In this document: positions 7,053 to 17,114 of the stretch, piece by piece
Layout of the letters: each line of letters begins with the position of its first letter
How positions within the stretch are numbered: the first letter of the stretch is position 1
Source: CAZGVW01 sp964529265
GTDB taxonomy: Bacteria; Planctomycetota; Phycisphaerae; Phycisphaerales; UBA1924
Assembly (NCBI GenBank): GCA_964529265.1
Contig: CAZGVW010000137.1
Coordinates: forward strand, 1-30,127
Direction: 5' to 3'
DNA: 30,127 nt
The notes under the pieces: model-generated
What the model saw: the letters and a program-made list of their open reading frames with translations, nothing else
Database searches by the model: none
What the model was told of the DNA's origin: nothing
Made by a program: the position numbers and the translations under genes

Positions 7053-8609
7053 TCACTCGCCCCCGATCACCACAATCCCCGATCGGACGGCCGCGAAGGC
7101 CTGTCCCGCGCCCGCGCTGCCCGGGCTCAGCGTGAGCGTCAAGCGCTCGCCGGCCAGCAGCGCCTGAACGCCCGATTCCGGCCGCTGGCGCGAGAGGCGC
7201 ACGCGGGCCGCGGGCGAACGCTCCGACCACACCGTGAGCGTGCCTTCGCTCCACTGCCAACCTCGTTTCGGCAGCGCCGCAGCCGCCCACAGCGCCACCG
7301 CGCCCTCCGGCGCCGCCGCATCCAGCCGCGCAGCGCCGGAAAGCGTGATGTCCCGCGCGCCGATCGACCAGAACGGCCCCGCCTCCCCCGGAATCATCGC
7401 GCCCGGCTCGATGATCTTCGCCACGCCGTTCGATCGCTCAACCCCCTCCGCGGCAATCTCCGCCAGCGGCGCAATGCGATGCACGTCCGCCGTGATCGCG
7501 ATCAGCGCCTCCGTCGGCAGGTTGATCGTTCGCCCCGTCGGCAGCGTGAGCGCAAGCCGCATCGCCGAGGGCGCGCCGCGCCCCTGGTCCACCGCTCCCA
7601 CCTGCCCCTGCACCACCCCAATCGACGCAAACCGCACGATCGATCCATCCGCCAGCCACGCCAGCGGCCCGCGCGACGCCGAGCGCGATGACGACAGCCG
7701 CAGCGCCCGCACGCGCTCAATCGGCACGCGCATCCGCCCCGCCGCGCCCCCCGCATCCACCTCGATCTCCGCGCCGAGATCCGTGATGAACCCGATCAGC
7801 CTGTCGCCGTTCGCGAGAATCGCCTCATCCACCACCGGCGCAGCCGCGAGTTCGCGGCGCGACGGCGCAACCGGCAGCCCGCCGCTCCCGACTCCGGAGG
7901 CAGGCGCAAAGCACACGTGCGCCGCGGAATCCAGCGCGCCGCTGAACCGCCCCAGCAGCGGCGATTCCCACGTGAAATACTCACCCGGCGTCACCCCGCC
8001 CCCGGCCCCGCCCCGGGAAGGCTCCCCGCGGCGGGCGCCCTCCGGCGCATCGAGCGGCGTTTCATCTCCTCGCGCCGCGCGCCCGGCGTCGACGCCCCCC
8101 TCCCCCACTCCCACCACCATCGCGCCCGCCAGCCGCTGACCATCCGTGAGAATGAGCAATCCGCGGCGGCGCACAGCCGCCTCGCCGCCGCCGCGCTGCG
8201 CCTCGCCCTCGCCGCGAGCATCATCTCCCGCGCCCATCGCCGCCACAGCCCGCGCCCGCCCGAACCATTCATCCGGCCGCGCGAACAGAATCGCCGCGAC
8301 ATCCTCAAACGCCGCGCCCACCGCCTTCCCATCCGCATCCGCGCCCAGAAACCCGCCGCGGTCATCGAACGTGATCGTCTGCAGCGCACGCGCCCCGCCC
8401 TCGCGCCCGAACACGATCGCCACCGCCGTCTCGCTCGCATTCCGCGTCGCGTCCGGCGCCTGCTGCTGCCCCTGGTCCCACGCCACCCGCGGCGGGAGAC
8501 GCGTCGAGGGCGGCCGCCACACGCCCGCCGGCCCGGCCAGCGCCGCGGCGCACGAAAGCAGTGCGATCGCCGCCAGGCCCGCGCCGATTGTCCGAAGCGC
8601 CCTGTTCAA
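7053..8609 (-). CDS. Secreted protein of unknown function
   Basis: I do not recognise a named family. The 518-residue product begins with a clear signal peptide (MNRALRTIGAGLAAIALLSC, then AALAGPAG) and is otherwise beta-rich and soluble. At least two segments share a pattern in which a phrase such as ILANGDRLIGFITDLGAEIE or LLILTDGQRLAGAMVVGVGE is followed by a domain rich in VxAL and acidic residues. This suggests repeated small beta-barrel units like those seen in planctomycete secreted proteins that begin with a xxxGDxxxG motif. The start is a TTG at 8609, the first codon giving the signal peptide; this is uncertain. It follows gyrB by 69 bp on the same strand, so it may be cotranscribed with gyrB. 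Its stop faces that of the L,D-transpeptidase 36 bp away. Confidence 0.8.
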   Translation of the reverse strand: MNRALRTIGAGLAAIALLSCAAALAGPAGVWRPPSTRLPPRVAWDQGQQQAPDATRNASETAVAIVFGREGGARALQTITFDDRGGFLGADADGKAVGAAFEDVAAILFARPDEWFGRARAVAAMGAGDDARGEGEAQRGGGEAAVRRRGLLILTDGQRLAGAMVVGVGEGGVDAGRAARGDETPLDAPEGARRGEPSRGGAGGGVTPGEYFTWESPLLGRFSGALDSAAHVCFAPASGVGSGGLPVAPSRRELAAAPVVDEAILANGDRLIGFITDLGAEIEVDAGGAAGRMRVPIERVRALRLSSSRSASRGPLAWLADGSIVRFASIGVVQGQVGAVDQGRGAPSAMRLALTLPTGRTINLPTEALIAITADVHRIAPLAEIAAEGVERSNGVAKIIEPGAMIPGEAGPFWSIGARDITLSGAARLDAAAPEGAVALWAAAALPKRGWQWSEGTLTVWSERSPAARVRLSRQRPESGVQALLAGERLTLTLSPGSAGAGQAFAAVRSGIVVIGGE

Positions 8610-8678
8610 ATGGCCCCCGTTTCCCGTCCGCCCCAGCCCTTGCGCCGGCCGCGCGCCGCTCAGCCGCGGCGCAAACCA

Positions 8679-11435
<2,757 letters not shown>

Positions 11436-11571
11436 ACAGGCTCAACATCATCGTGCGCCGGGCGCGGCGGCCATGATCAATCGCCGGGGCGACGACGAAA
11501 AGGGTGGCTGAACAGGGCTCGCCTTGGGGGCCCTCTTGGGGGGCCTTTGGGGCATCCAGAACGAGGCCTCC

Positions 11572-11577
11572 ATTCTA
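11572..11577 (-). promoter_or_regulatory. Possible gyrB promoter -10 element
   Basis: On the minus strand TAGAAT (complement ATTCTA at 11572-11577) is a good -10 match about 135 bases before the gyrB ATG. The corresponding -35 region is weak (GGGAAA at about 17 bp spacing). The leader that would result contains three runs of C in the RNA (complement of the G-tracts at 11525-11552). Confidence 0.3.
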
Positions 11578-11671
11578 GTCTCGAAGGGGCCGACTTTCCC
11601 GTTTCAAAGGCGCCCGCGACCCCCGGCCGGACCCGGCGAAAACCCCTTGTTTTGCCGTGCTTTCTGCGGGG

Positions 11672-11693
11672 GCCCGGCAGGCAGGCTGCGGGC
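11672..11693 (-). terminator. Hairpin downstream of the TPR-sulfotransferase gene
   Basis: GCCCG-CAG and CTG-CGGGC arms with a single-base bulge form a compact hairpin 9-30 bases after the stop codon at 11702. It is not followed directly by a T-run in the minus direction, although CAAAACAAGGGGTTTTC lies 20 bases beyond. It may be a weak intrinsic or Rho-assisted terminator separating this gene from gyrB. Confidence 0.35.
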
Positions 11694-11701
11694 GTGTCCC
11701 G

Positions 11702-13138
11702 TCACGCGCCGAGCGCCTCGAAAAGTGGCCCCAGGCGCCTCTCGTAGTTCCGCCACCGCCCGATCGACGACGTGTAGATCGGCTTCGTCACCTGGTCGTA
11801 ACTCAGCGTCATCACCATGCGGCCGGAGTCGTAGTACCGCAGGCACTTCTCGTCCCACTCGAGGCCGAGGAAGTCGATGATCCGCTTCGATTCGCGCTCC
11901 TGGTCCTCCACCATCGCCTCGTACGAGACATCGAGAACGGGCAGGCCGCAGACATCCTTCCAGTGCGCCATGAGCCGCTCGCACTGCTTGTGCACGACGC
12001 CGAGGTTGTGCAGGTCGGCCGCGTAGGGGTGCCGCTCCGGGCGCAGGTGCTCGAGAAAGCACGAAAGGCACACGTCGCGCGGATCGCGCTTCGAGTGAAT
12101 CACGCGCCCGCCCGGATACAGGAGCGCCATGAGCCCCAGTTGCCTGTAGTTCCACAGGCTCTTGTTCACGATGCGCTCCGCCCCGCGCCCGATCGCGAGC
12201 AGCGCCGAAAGGCCGGAAGCCGCGATCTTATCGATCGCCTCCAGCGTGAGGCCCGCCATCCACTCCGGGTACTGCGGAAACTCCGTGAAGAAATCGATGC
12301 CGCCGATCTCGCCCGCGCCGGCGCCCTTCGGGTGCGCATCGATGATCTGCTCGATGAGCGTCGTGCCCGACCGCGGCATGCCCGCGACGATCACCGGCGC
12401 CTCGGAGCGCGTGCGGGCGCGGGGGTATGTCGCCATGCGCTCCTTCGAGAACACGGCAATCATCTCATCCACCTGCGCGACGAATCGGGCCTCATCGAAA
12501 GGCATGCGGCCGATCTGGTTGGCTTCGCTGCACGCATCGAACGCGCGGTCGTAGTCGCCCGTGCGGTCGCAGATCTTGCCCTTGAGGTAGAGCATGGATT
12601 GCCGCGCGGCCGGCGCGAGATCGCTGCGCGCCAGTTGCCTGTCGAGGATGGCCAGCGCCTCGGCGTGGCGCTTGGCGCGGTGCTCCAGCCGCGCCATGAG
12701 CGCGGCGGTCGCGGCTTCCTCCTCCAGCGCAGCGCCGAGCGGTTCGAGCGCTGCGCGGGCCTCGTCATATCGCCCGCTGCGCTCCAGCACCGCGGCTTTC
12801 AGGCCCCGCGCAGGCCGCAGGCCCGGGTTCAGACGCAGCGCCTCATCGCACCGCGAGATGGCCTCCTCCGCGCGGGCGCGCGTCTCCGCCACGCGCGCCA
12901 GCATGTACTGAAAATGCGCCTCCCGCGGCTGGATGGCCAGCGCCTTCTTGAACCACGACTCCGCATCGTCGAGCCTCCCGCGTTCGAGGCTCGAAATCCC
13001 CAGCAGATGCAGCGCGTTCAGGTTCTTCCGGTCGCGCTTCAGAACCATCTGGCACACGCGGTCCGCATCGTCATGCCGCCCCGCGCGCAGCATCTCCCGC
13101 GCATCATCCAGCGGCGACCTCTGCGCAAACTGCGACAT
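11702..13138 (-). CDS. TPR-repeat sulfotransferase
   Basis: A 478-residue protein combining tetratricopeptide repeats with a PAPS-dependent sulfotransferase. Residues 1 to about 200 contain four to five TPR units (for example ALHLLGISSLERGRLDDAES and YLKGKICDRTGDYDRAFDAC), used for protein contacts. The catalytic half starts with AGMPRSGTTLIEQIIDAHP, the 5'-phosphosulfate-binding loop, near residue 252. IHSKRDPRDVCLSCFLEHL near 348 is the 3'-phosphate-binding segment. Bacterial members of this architecture are abundant in planctomycetes and marine bacteria; acceptors are generally unknown. The start ATG at 13138 is followed by the first helix. It precedes gyrB on the same strand, with a 266-bp gap that contains a hairpin and the gyrB promoter candidate. 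Confidence 0.92.
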   Translation of the reverse strand: MSQFAQRSPLDDAREMLRAGRHDDADRVCQMVLKRDRKNLNALHLLGISSLERGRLDDAESWFKKALAIQPREAHFQYMLARVAETRARAEEAISRCDEALRLNPGLRPARGLKAAVLERSGRYDEARAALEPLGAALEEEAATAALMARLEHRAKRHAEALAILDRQLARSDLAPAARQSMLYLKGKICDRTGDYDRAFDACSEANQIGRMPFDEARFVAQVDEMIAVFSKERMATYPRARTRSEAPVIVAGMPRSGTTLIEQIIDAHPKGAGAGEIGGIDFFTEFPQYPEWMAGLTLEAIDKIAASGLSALLAIGRGAERIVNKSLWNYRQLGLMALLYPGGRVIHSKRDPRDVCLSCFLEHLRPERHPYAADLHNLGVVHKQCERLMAHWKDVCGLPVLDVSYEAMVEDQERESKRIIDFLGLEWDEKCLRYYDSGRMVMTLSYDQVTKPIYTSSIGRWRNYERRLGPLFEALGA

Positions 13139-13198
13139 GAGCCGATGAGCCTACGACGCGCCGGTCACCTCGGCAAACGGTTGAGTCCGGTGAATCCG

Positions 13199-13227
13199 GG
13201 TGGCACAGGCGTACCGCCTGTGCCACC
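13199..13227. repeat. Perfect 12-bp inverted repeat with 5-nt loop
   Basis: GGTGGCACAGGC and GCCTGTGCCACC flank GTACC. It lies between the divergent sulfotransferase and DCC-protein genes, so it cannot be a terminator for either. The composition (GGTGG ends) and 5-nt loop match the hairpin at 718-740. It may be a mobile palindrome or an operator. Confidence 0.85.
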
Positions 13228-13273
13228 ATTCTGGAGTTGAATCCCACCCCCCGCGCGCATTCAATCCACTGTA

Positions 13274-13660
13274 ATGCCCGCCACGGAACCAGCCCCGCGC
13301 GATACGCTCTACTTCGACGGCCAGTGCGGCATGTGCCGCAAGTCCTCGCGCCGCCTGCGCCGCCTCGATTGGCTCGGCGCGCTGTACTTTGAAGACTCCA
13401 CCGCGCTCCCCGACGACCAACTCCCCGTCACGCGCGAAGAAGCCATGACCGCGATGCCCATGCGCACGAAGGATGGGCGCATCCTCCTCGGCTTCCCCGC
13501 GCTCCGCCGCGCGCTCCTGCGCACGCCCCTCGGCTTCCTCCCCGCGCTCGCGCTCTACCTTCCGGGGGTCAGCCACCTCGGCCGGCGCGTCTACCGCCAC
13601 GTCGCCGCGAACCGCGAGCGCACAACAACCTGCGACGCCGGCTGCGCCCCGCGCGCCTGA
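13274..13660 (+). CDS. DCC-family (DUF393) thiol-disulfide oxidoreductase-like protein
   Basis: A 128-residue thioredoxin-like protein of the DUF393/DCC group. The defining YFDGQCGMCRKSSRRL near residues 13-28 carries the C-x2-C redox pair. The C-terminal half (FPALRRALLRTPLGFLPALA, then YLPGVSHLGRRVYRHVA) matches the family's conserved amphipathic region. Family members are predicted membrane-associated redox proteins without an established substrate. The start at 13274 places the CxxC at the usual distance. Its stop lies two bases from that of iscX, which points the other way, so the two genes overlap at the transcript level. Confidence 0.85.
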   Translation: MPATEPAPRDTLYFDGQCGMCRKSSRRLRRLDWLGALYFEDSTALPDDQLPVTREEAMTAMPMRTKDGRILLGFPALRRALLRTPLGFLPALALYLPGVSHLGRRVYRHVAANRERTTTCDAGCAPRA

Positions 13661-13662
13661 AC

Positions 13663-13893
13663 TCAATCTTCTTCGCGCTCAATCCCCTCGCGCTCATCCA
13701 CCCACGCGGCCTGGATCGCCTCCAGAATCCGCTCGTTCACCGGATGCCCCGGCCTCGCCTCGAACCCCGGCAGCGCCTCCACCAGCGCGCGCAGTTCGGG
13801 AAACCGCACGCTCATCGGATCGCGATCGGCGTGCCGATCCGCCAGTTCCTCGCCGATCCGCTCGACATCCAGCCAGTGAAACGTGTCGGGCAT
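13663..13893 (-). CDS. iscX: Fe-S cluster assembly protein IscX
   Basis: A 76-residue acidic protein that binds IscS and frataxin-like partners and adjusts Fe-S cluster assembly. It aligns with IscX over nearly its whole length: FHWLDVERIGEELADRHADR, then DPMSVRFPELRALVEALPGF and NERILEAIQAAWVDERE. The start at 13893 is the ATG that gives the family N-terminus; in-frame upstream sequence is not conserved. In proteobacteria iscX ends the isc operon, but no other isc or suf gene is seen here. It is convergent with the DCC gene, its stop only two bases away, and the STAS gene lies divergently upstream. Confidence 0.88.
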   Translation of the reverse strand: MPDTFHWLDVERIGEELADRHADRDPMSVRFPELRALVEALPGFEARPGHPVNERILEAIQAAWVDEREGIEREED

Positions 13894-14045
13894 CTGTGGT
13901 CGATCCTCCCGGTTCCGCCTTGGGGGCGCGATCCTAGCCCCGCCGGTCATTCCGCCGCCTTCACAATGTAAATCATTGGCCCGCCGCGCGGCCAACCCTC
14001 TGGCGGCCGGGGACTTGCCGGATAGGCTCCGCACGGCCGAGTTCA

Positions 14046-14052
14046 GAGGAGG
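14046..14052 (+). promoter_or_regulatory. Strong ribosome binding site of the STAS gene
   Basis: GAGGAGG ends 8 bases before ATG 14061. It decides the start against the in-frame GTG at 14052, which lies inside the ribosome site. Confidence 0.8.
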
Positions 14053-14060
14053 TGTGCGCC

Positions 14061-14414
14061 ATGTCAGGAATCACCATCACTTCGGGCGAGCGCGACGGCG
14101 TCACCATCGTCGCGCTGTCCGGGGATGCGGGCATCACGAACGTCGATGCGATCGAGCGCGAGTTCACGCGGCTCATCGCCGCGCACCCCATGCGCCTGAT
14201 CATGGACCTCTCCCAACTGGCGTTCATCGCCAGCCTCGCGATCGGACAGTTGATCGGGCTGGGCCGAAACGTGGTGAAGCGCGGCGGCGCCGCGGCGATC
14301 GCCGCGCCCACGCCCGCCGTGCGCGACGTGCTCTCCCGCTGCAACGTCCACGGGCTGGTCCCGATCGCGGACACGTTCGAGGACGCGCTCTCGCGCGTGA
14401 GCATGCCGGCCTGA
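14061..14414 (+). CDS. STAS-domain anti-sigma factor antagonist
   Basis: A 117-residue single-domain STAS protein of the SpoIIAA/RsbV type, which binds an anti-sigma kinase in a partner switch controlled by serine phosphorylation. The core MRLIMDLSQLAFIASLAIGQ matches the family motif DFSxVxFMDSSGLG. The Ser of IAS aligns with the phosphorylated Ser58 of SpoIIAA, although the preceding Asp is replaced by Ala. The N-terminal beta strand (GITITSGERDGVTIVALSGD) and the C-terminal helix are complete. No kinase or phosphatase partner is next to it. The last four codons and stop form the left arm of a long inverted repeat that ends in a terminator. Confidence 0.88.
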   Translation: MSGITITSGERDGVTIVALSGDAGITNVDAIEREFTRLIAAHPMRLIMDLSQLAFIASLAIGQLIGLGRNVVKRGGAAAIAAPTPAVRDVLSRCNVHGLVPIADTFEDALSRVSMPA

Positions 14415-14492
14415 GGCGTTCATGAAAAAGAAACCGCCCGCACACCTGTGCACAGGGCGCGGGCGGTCTTGGCGGTCATTCGGCCGGCATGC
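14401..14492. repeat. Nested inverted repeat around the STAS gene end
   Basis: GCATGCCGGCC at 14401-14411 is perfectly complementary to GGCCGGCATGC at 14482-14492. Inside this, ATGA 14422-14425 can pair with TCAT 14476-14479, and the terminator stem 14433-14467 lies at the centre. The outer left arm includes the last codons of the STAS gene and its stop. Confidence 0.7.
14433..14467 (-). terminator. Intrinsic terminator, strongest in the minus direction
   Basis: ACCGCCCGC 14433-14441 pairs with GCGGGCGGT 14459-14467 around a loop that itself holds CTGTGCACAG. In the minus direction the stem is followed by TTTCTTTTT, a classical U-tract. In the plus direction only TCTT follows, so it also ends the STAS transcript but less typically. 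No minus-strand protein gene ends within 470 bases, which points to an RNA transcribed leftward from about 14787. Confidence 0.7.
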
Positions 14493-14787
14493 GAACTGAA
14501 CTTGGGGTGCGAACTCCCTCTTACTCGTCTGTTTCCAGACTCAAAACGCCCCTTGTGCAGAGCCGAACGACACGGAAAACCGGATCCGATCCGCCGCGAC
14601 GGATCAGCCAGCGCCCGATCGAGAGCCTCCTCGGCCTGCCAATGGACGGCGTTTCACCGCTACGCCCGCCGCGTCATGCGACGGATCACCAACGGATGGT
14701 CAACGGAGCGATATCAGCGCCACTGCCTGGGCTTTCAGTCACTCTCTCACGAAAGACCGTGCATCCTTGTGCGTGGCCGCACGATCC
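14433..14787 (-). ncRNA. Candidate structured non-coding RNA
   Basis: The 14415-14941 stretch has no credible protein gene on either strand and lower GC than its surroundings. On the minus strand a promoter-like pair (TTGCAG, 16 bp, TATCAT) would start transcription near 14787, and a strong terminator ends it at 14433, giving about 355 nt. Inside are GTGCG-gcca-CGCAC (14770-14783 region), CTTTC...GAAAG, GATCCG-tcgcgg-CGGATC near 14590-14607 and GTCTG-GAAA-CAGAC near 14527-14540, the last with a GNRA tetraloop. I compared it with RNase P, tmRNA, 6S and SRP signature sequences and found none, so identity is unknown. It could instead be a long 3' region of the lipoprotein transcript. Confidence 0.35.
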
Positions 14788-14793
14788 GTGGAC

Positions 14794-14821
14794 ATGATAC
14801 AGGCTGCCCGCGGCACTGCAA
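14794..14821 (-). promoter_or_regulatory. Sigma-70-like promoter for the candidate RNA
   Basis: On the minus strand TTGCAG (14821-14816) and TATCAT (14799-14794) are separated by 16 bases. This is one of the best -35/-10 pairs seen in this GC-rich window. It reads into the gene-free interval and its terminator, not into a gene. Confidence 0.4.
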
Positions 14822-14835
14822 GCGCTGTTTTACAG

Positions 14836-14858
14836 AAACGGGGCAAACACGCCCGTTT
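14836..14858. terminator. Stem-loop downstream of the SPOR-like lipoprotein gene
   Basis: AAACGGG 14836-14842 and CCCGTTT 14852-14858 form a 7-bp stem with a 9-base loop, about 85 bases after the lipoprotein stop. In the minus direction it is followed by CTGTAAAA, not a U-run. It is a plausible but weak terminator that would separate the lipoprotein gene from the candidate RNA. Confidence 0.35.
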
Positions 14859-14941
14859 TGGTCAGGGAACGTGTCCTCACGGGGCGAACGCGGGTGGATT
14901 TCCGGACCTCCCGCCTGTTCATGAAGGTCCGTTCGGGCGGT

Positions 14942-15808
14942 TCAGGGGATCTGCACCAGTGAACTGCGCTGAAACGTGGGCTTCTGGCCGGGGCGGGTCT
15001 CCTGGATGCCGCGGCCGTTGAAGAGGTTGTAGGGGTGGCGGCGCTGCACGGACTCGAGTTCAGGGCTGAAATAGCCCTCCTGGACATTGAAATCGCGGTC
15101 GGTGAAGAGTCCGACGGTGACCATGCTGCGCTGGGGGCCGTGGTAGTAGAACGCCAGGTCGCCGTTGCGCCGGTAGATCGTCGCGGCCTGCTCGGCCATG
15201 CGCATCGATTCGCGGCGTTTGTCGCTCTCGTACACCGCGACCTGGAGCGTGTACTCGGCGTCTTCGCCGTAGAGGGAGCGGGCGTTGGCCAGGTTCAGTT
15301 CCGGGATCGATCCCGCGGCGCCGCCGGTGGCGGTGGGGGCGAGGAAGGCGAGCGGGAAGGCGCGTGCGCCGTTGATCGCGGTCTGGCGGACGCGGGCGAG
15401 GTCAGCCGCGGCCCGCTTATCGCCGGGGCCGGAATAGTGGCCCAGGGCGATGACGACGCCGCCTTCGCGCGGCGCGGCGTAGGCATCGGCCAGGCCCGCT
15501 TCGGTGCGGATGCGCTGGAGCAGGGTTTCGGCGTCGGGGCCGGCGTTCTCGCCGGGGACGGTGGCGAGGACGATGGTCCATGCGCCCCGCCCGGCCGGCG
15601 CTGAGGCGCCATCCGCGGATTCCGAGCCCCCCGCGGCGGTGTCGCCGAAGACCTGCCGGCCCTCATCGCGCAGGGCGTCGTCATCGCGGTTTCCGCCGCC
15701 GGAGCAGGCGGTGAGGGCGGCGAGCGCGAGGGCGACCGCCGCGGCCGCGCCGAAACGCGCAAGTGGCTGTGACTTGGGCGGTTGGGGTGTCATCGGAGGA
15801 AATGTCAT
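14942..15808 (-). CDS. Lipoprotein with SPOR-like repeats, function unknown
   Basis: A 288-residue predicted lipoprotein. The N-terminus has a hydrophobic stretch AAAAVALALAALTAC whose LTAC is a lipobox, so Cys about 35 would be lipidated. A low-complexity region follows. Two similar segments then appear: GAWTIVLATVPGENAGPDAE (about residue 74), and YTLQVAVYESDKRRESMRMA followed by AEQAATIYRRNGDLAFYYHG (about residue 185). Their pattern of a beta strand with VAxY, a helix and then VTVGLFTDRDF resembles SPOR domains, which bind denuded peptidoglycan; this assignment is an inference. Starts at 15808 or 15793 are both possible and neither has a good ribosome site. It is divergent from the FlgM-like gene. 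Confidence 0.75.
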   Translation of the reverse strand: MTFPPMTPQPPKSQPLARFGAAAAVALALAALTACSGGGNRDDDALRDEGRQVFGDTAAGGSESADGASAPAGRGAWTIVLATVPGENAGPDAETLLQRIRTEAGLADAYAAPREGGVVIALGHYSGPGDKRAAADLARVRQTAINGARAFPLAFLAPTATGGAAGSIPELNLANARSLYGEDAEYTLQVAVYESDKRRESMRMAEQAATIYRRNGDLAFYYHGPQRSMVTVGLFTDRDFNVQEGYFSPELESVQRRHPYNLFNGRGIQETRPGQKPTFQRSSLVQIP

Positions 15809-15948
15809 GGGGAGTCAGCGCCCTCGACGATACGTGATCCTAGACCAGAGCGTTTCGGCCGCGCTGGACGGAGAACCAGCCATGGCCCACCGGTGGGGAC
15901 GCTTGTAGCGATGCCTCTTCGACGCTCAACCGGGAGCAGTCCTACGCG

Positions 15949-16254
15949 ATGACCGACTTCGGCCACATCAATCATGCCCTGCCCACGATCGGCGTGCAGA
16001 CGGAGCACGCCCGCAACGGCGTCCACCGTCCGATTGAAGAGGTTGCGGCCCCCGCGCCGGCGAAGGCGACCGACCAGGTCGAGCTTTCCGATCGGGCGCG
16101 GCTGCTGAGCAGGCTCCTCGACCAGGAGACGGACATCCGTCCGGGCCTGGTCGAGCGCGTGCGGTTCGAACTGAACGCCGGCACGTACGAGACGCCGGAC
16201 AAGATCGATCGCGCGGTGGATGCGATCATCACGGACTTCGAAGCCATCGGCTGA
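15949..16254 (+). CDS. FlgM-like anti-sigma-28 factor
   Basis: A 101-residue protein with the C-terminal FlgM domain. DQVELSDRARLLSRLLDQET is followed by DIRPGLVERVRFELNAGTYE, then TPDKIDRAVDAIITDFEAIG, matching the V-ELS-A...R---VR-E---G-Y----I--A pattern. FlgM holds the flagellar sigma factor FliA inactive until the hook is complete. The N-terminal 45 residues are disordered-looking and Ala/Pro-rich, as is usual in the family. No flagellar gene is beside it, so it may act on motility genes elsewhere or on another sigma factor. The start ATG at 15949 is the only suitable one. Confidence 0.82.
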   Translation: MTDFGHINHALPTIGVQTEHARNGVHRPIEEVAAPAPAKATDQVELSDRARLLSRLLDQETDIRPGLVERVRFELNAGTYETPDKIDRAVDAIITDFEAIG

Positions 16255-16333
16255 GCCGATCGGCGGGGTGGTGGGGAACCGATTCCGATGCAGCGCGGCG
16301 GCGCCGTGAGGGGCGCGTTGAGTCGCTGCGCGC

Positions 16334-16867
16334 TCAGGATTCGAGACGACGCTCATCCGTGAGCCCGCGCCCATCTTCCGTGGTGAAGAGGATGCGCAGC
16401 GCGCCGGGGACTTCCATTTCGCGCTCCGATTCGAGCAGGAGCGTGATGACGTAGGTGCGCGTGACCGCGTCGTAGAGGCTGGTGGAGTTGGTTTCGGGGT
16501 CGCGCATATCGACCTCGTGCCAGCGTGTGCGAAGCGTGCCGCCGACGGCGGCTTCGGATCCGCCGGGGGCGGGTGTGAGGCCGGCGCCCGCGGCCCGGGC
16601 GAAATCGAAGCGCGCGACGCCGAGCGCTTTGACGCCGTGGCCCCAGCGATCGAGGAACTCGAGGCGGGCCTCGATGGCGGGGCGGCCCTCGTCATCGTGC
16701 GTCCAGCGCGTGAGTGGATGGATGCGCACGCGGACGGGGGCGAAGGGATCGACTTCGAAGATTTCCTCCATGGCGGCGTCGCCGGAGCGGGAGAGATCTC
16801 CGCCTTTGGGCTGCATGCCGCAGGAGGGGAGTGATGCGAGGAGGGTGGCGGCGCAGGTGATTCGCAT
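16334..16867 (-). CDS. Small putative lipoprotein
   Basis: A 177-residue product with a short signal peptide MRITCAATLLASLPSC whose LPSC forms a lipobox, so Cys16 may be lipidated. The mature part is mixed alpha/beta, with phrases such as VRVRIHPLTRWTHDDEGRPA and IEARLEFLDRWGHGVKALGV, and a C-terminal AMEVP-like strand (EREMEVPGALRILFTTEDGR). I know no named family. The ATG at 16867 lies at the edge of a CATAGCCACC repeat, so the repeat and not unique sequence sits where its promoter and ribosome site should be. The long frame that continues upstream to 17491 is a shadow of the coiled-coil gene and repeats. Confidence 0.72.
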   Translation of the reverse strand: MRITCAATLLASLPSCGMQPKGGDLSRSGDAAMEEIFEVDPFAPVRVRIHPLTRWTHDDEGRPAIEARLEFLDRWGHGVKALGVARFDFARAAGAGLTPAPGGSEAAVGGTLRTRWHEVDMRDPETNSTSLYDAVTRTYVITLLLESEREMEVPGALRILFTTEDGRGLTDERRLES

Positions 16868-17053
16868 AGCCACCCAAAGCGGTGGCCATGGGGCCCGAGC
16901 CTTCCCATGGGTGGCATGGACAACCGCTTTGGGTTGTCCATGGTTGGTGGTGGGAAGAGCATGGGTCGGCGAAGCGCCGTCCCATGCCACACCTGCTCGG
17001 GCGTGGCGCTCAAGAGAGGGCATAGCCACCCAGAGCGGTGGCCATGCCACCCG
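16863..17053. repeat. Multi-hairpin repeat, copy A
   Basis: Four stem-loops in a row: 16869-16886 (GCCACC/GGTGGC), 16915-16942 (CATGGACAACC with GGTTGTCCATG), 16959-16987 (GCATGGG-t-CGGCG with CGCCG-t-CCCATGC) and 17025-17042 (GCCACC/GGTGGC). The last three recur in the same order and orientation in copy B at 17611-17767. The G-C pair 16965/16981 in the third hairpin is an A-T pair in copy B, a compensatory change. It fills most of the 247-bp gap between the lipoprotein and the coiled-coil gene. Confidence 0.8.
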
Positions 17054-17114
17054 ATGCGGAGAAGTTGCGCTGCTGTGGCGCGTGCGCATGGGCGTGAGTG
17101 TACGGAGGGGCGGG

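Noticed and set aside
14645..14670. GTAGCGGTGAAAC on the minus strand, similar to a conserved 16S rRNA segment.
   Set aside because: Only 13 bases match, and no other rRNA sequence surrounds it. Chance similarity is likely.
14448..14924. Plus-strand frame of 158 codons in the gene-free interval downstream of the STAS gene.
   Set aside because: Cys/Arg/His-rich composition, codon use unlike neighbouring genes, no ribosome site, and overlap with terminator and RNA signals.
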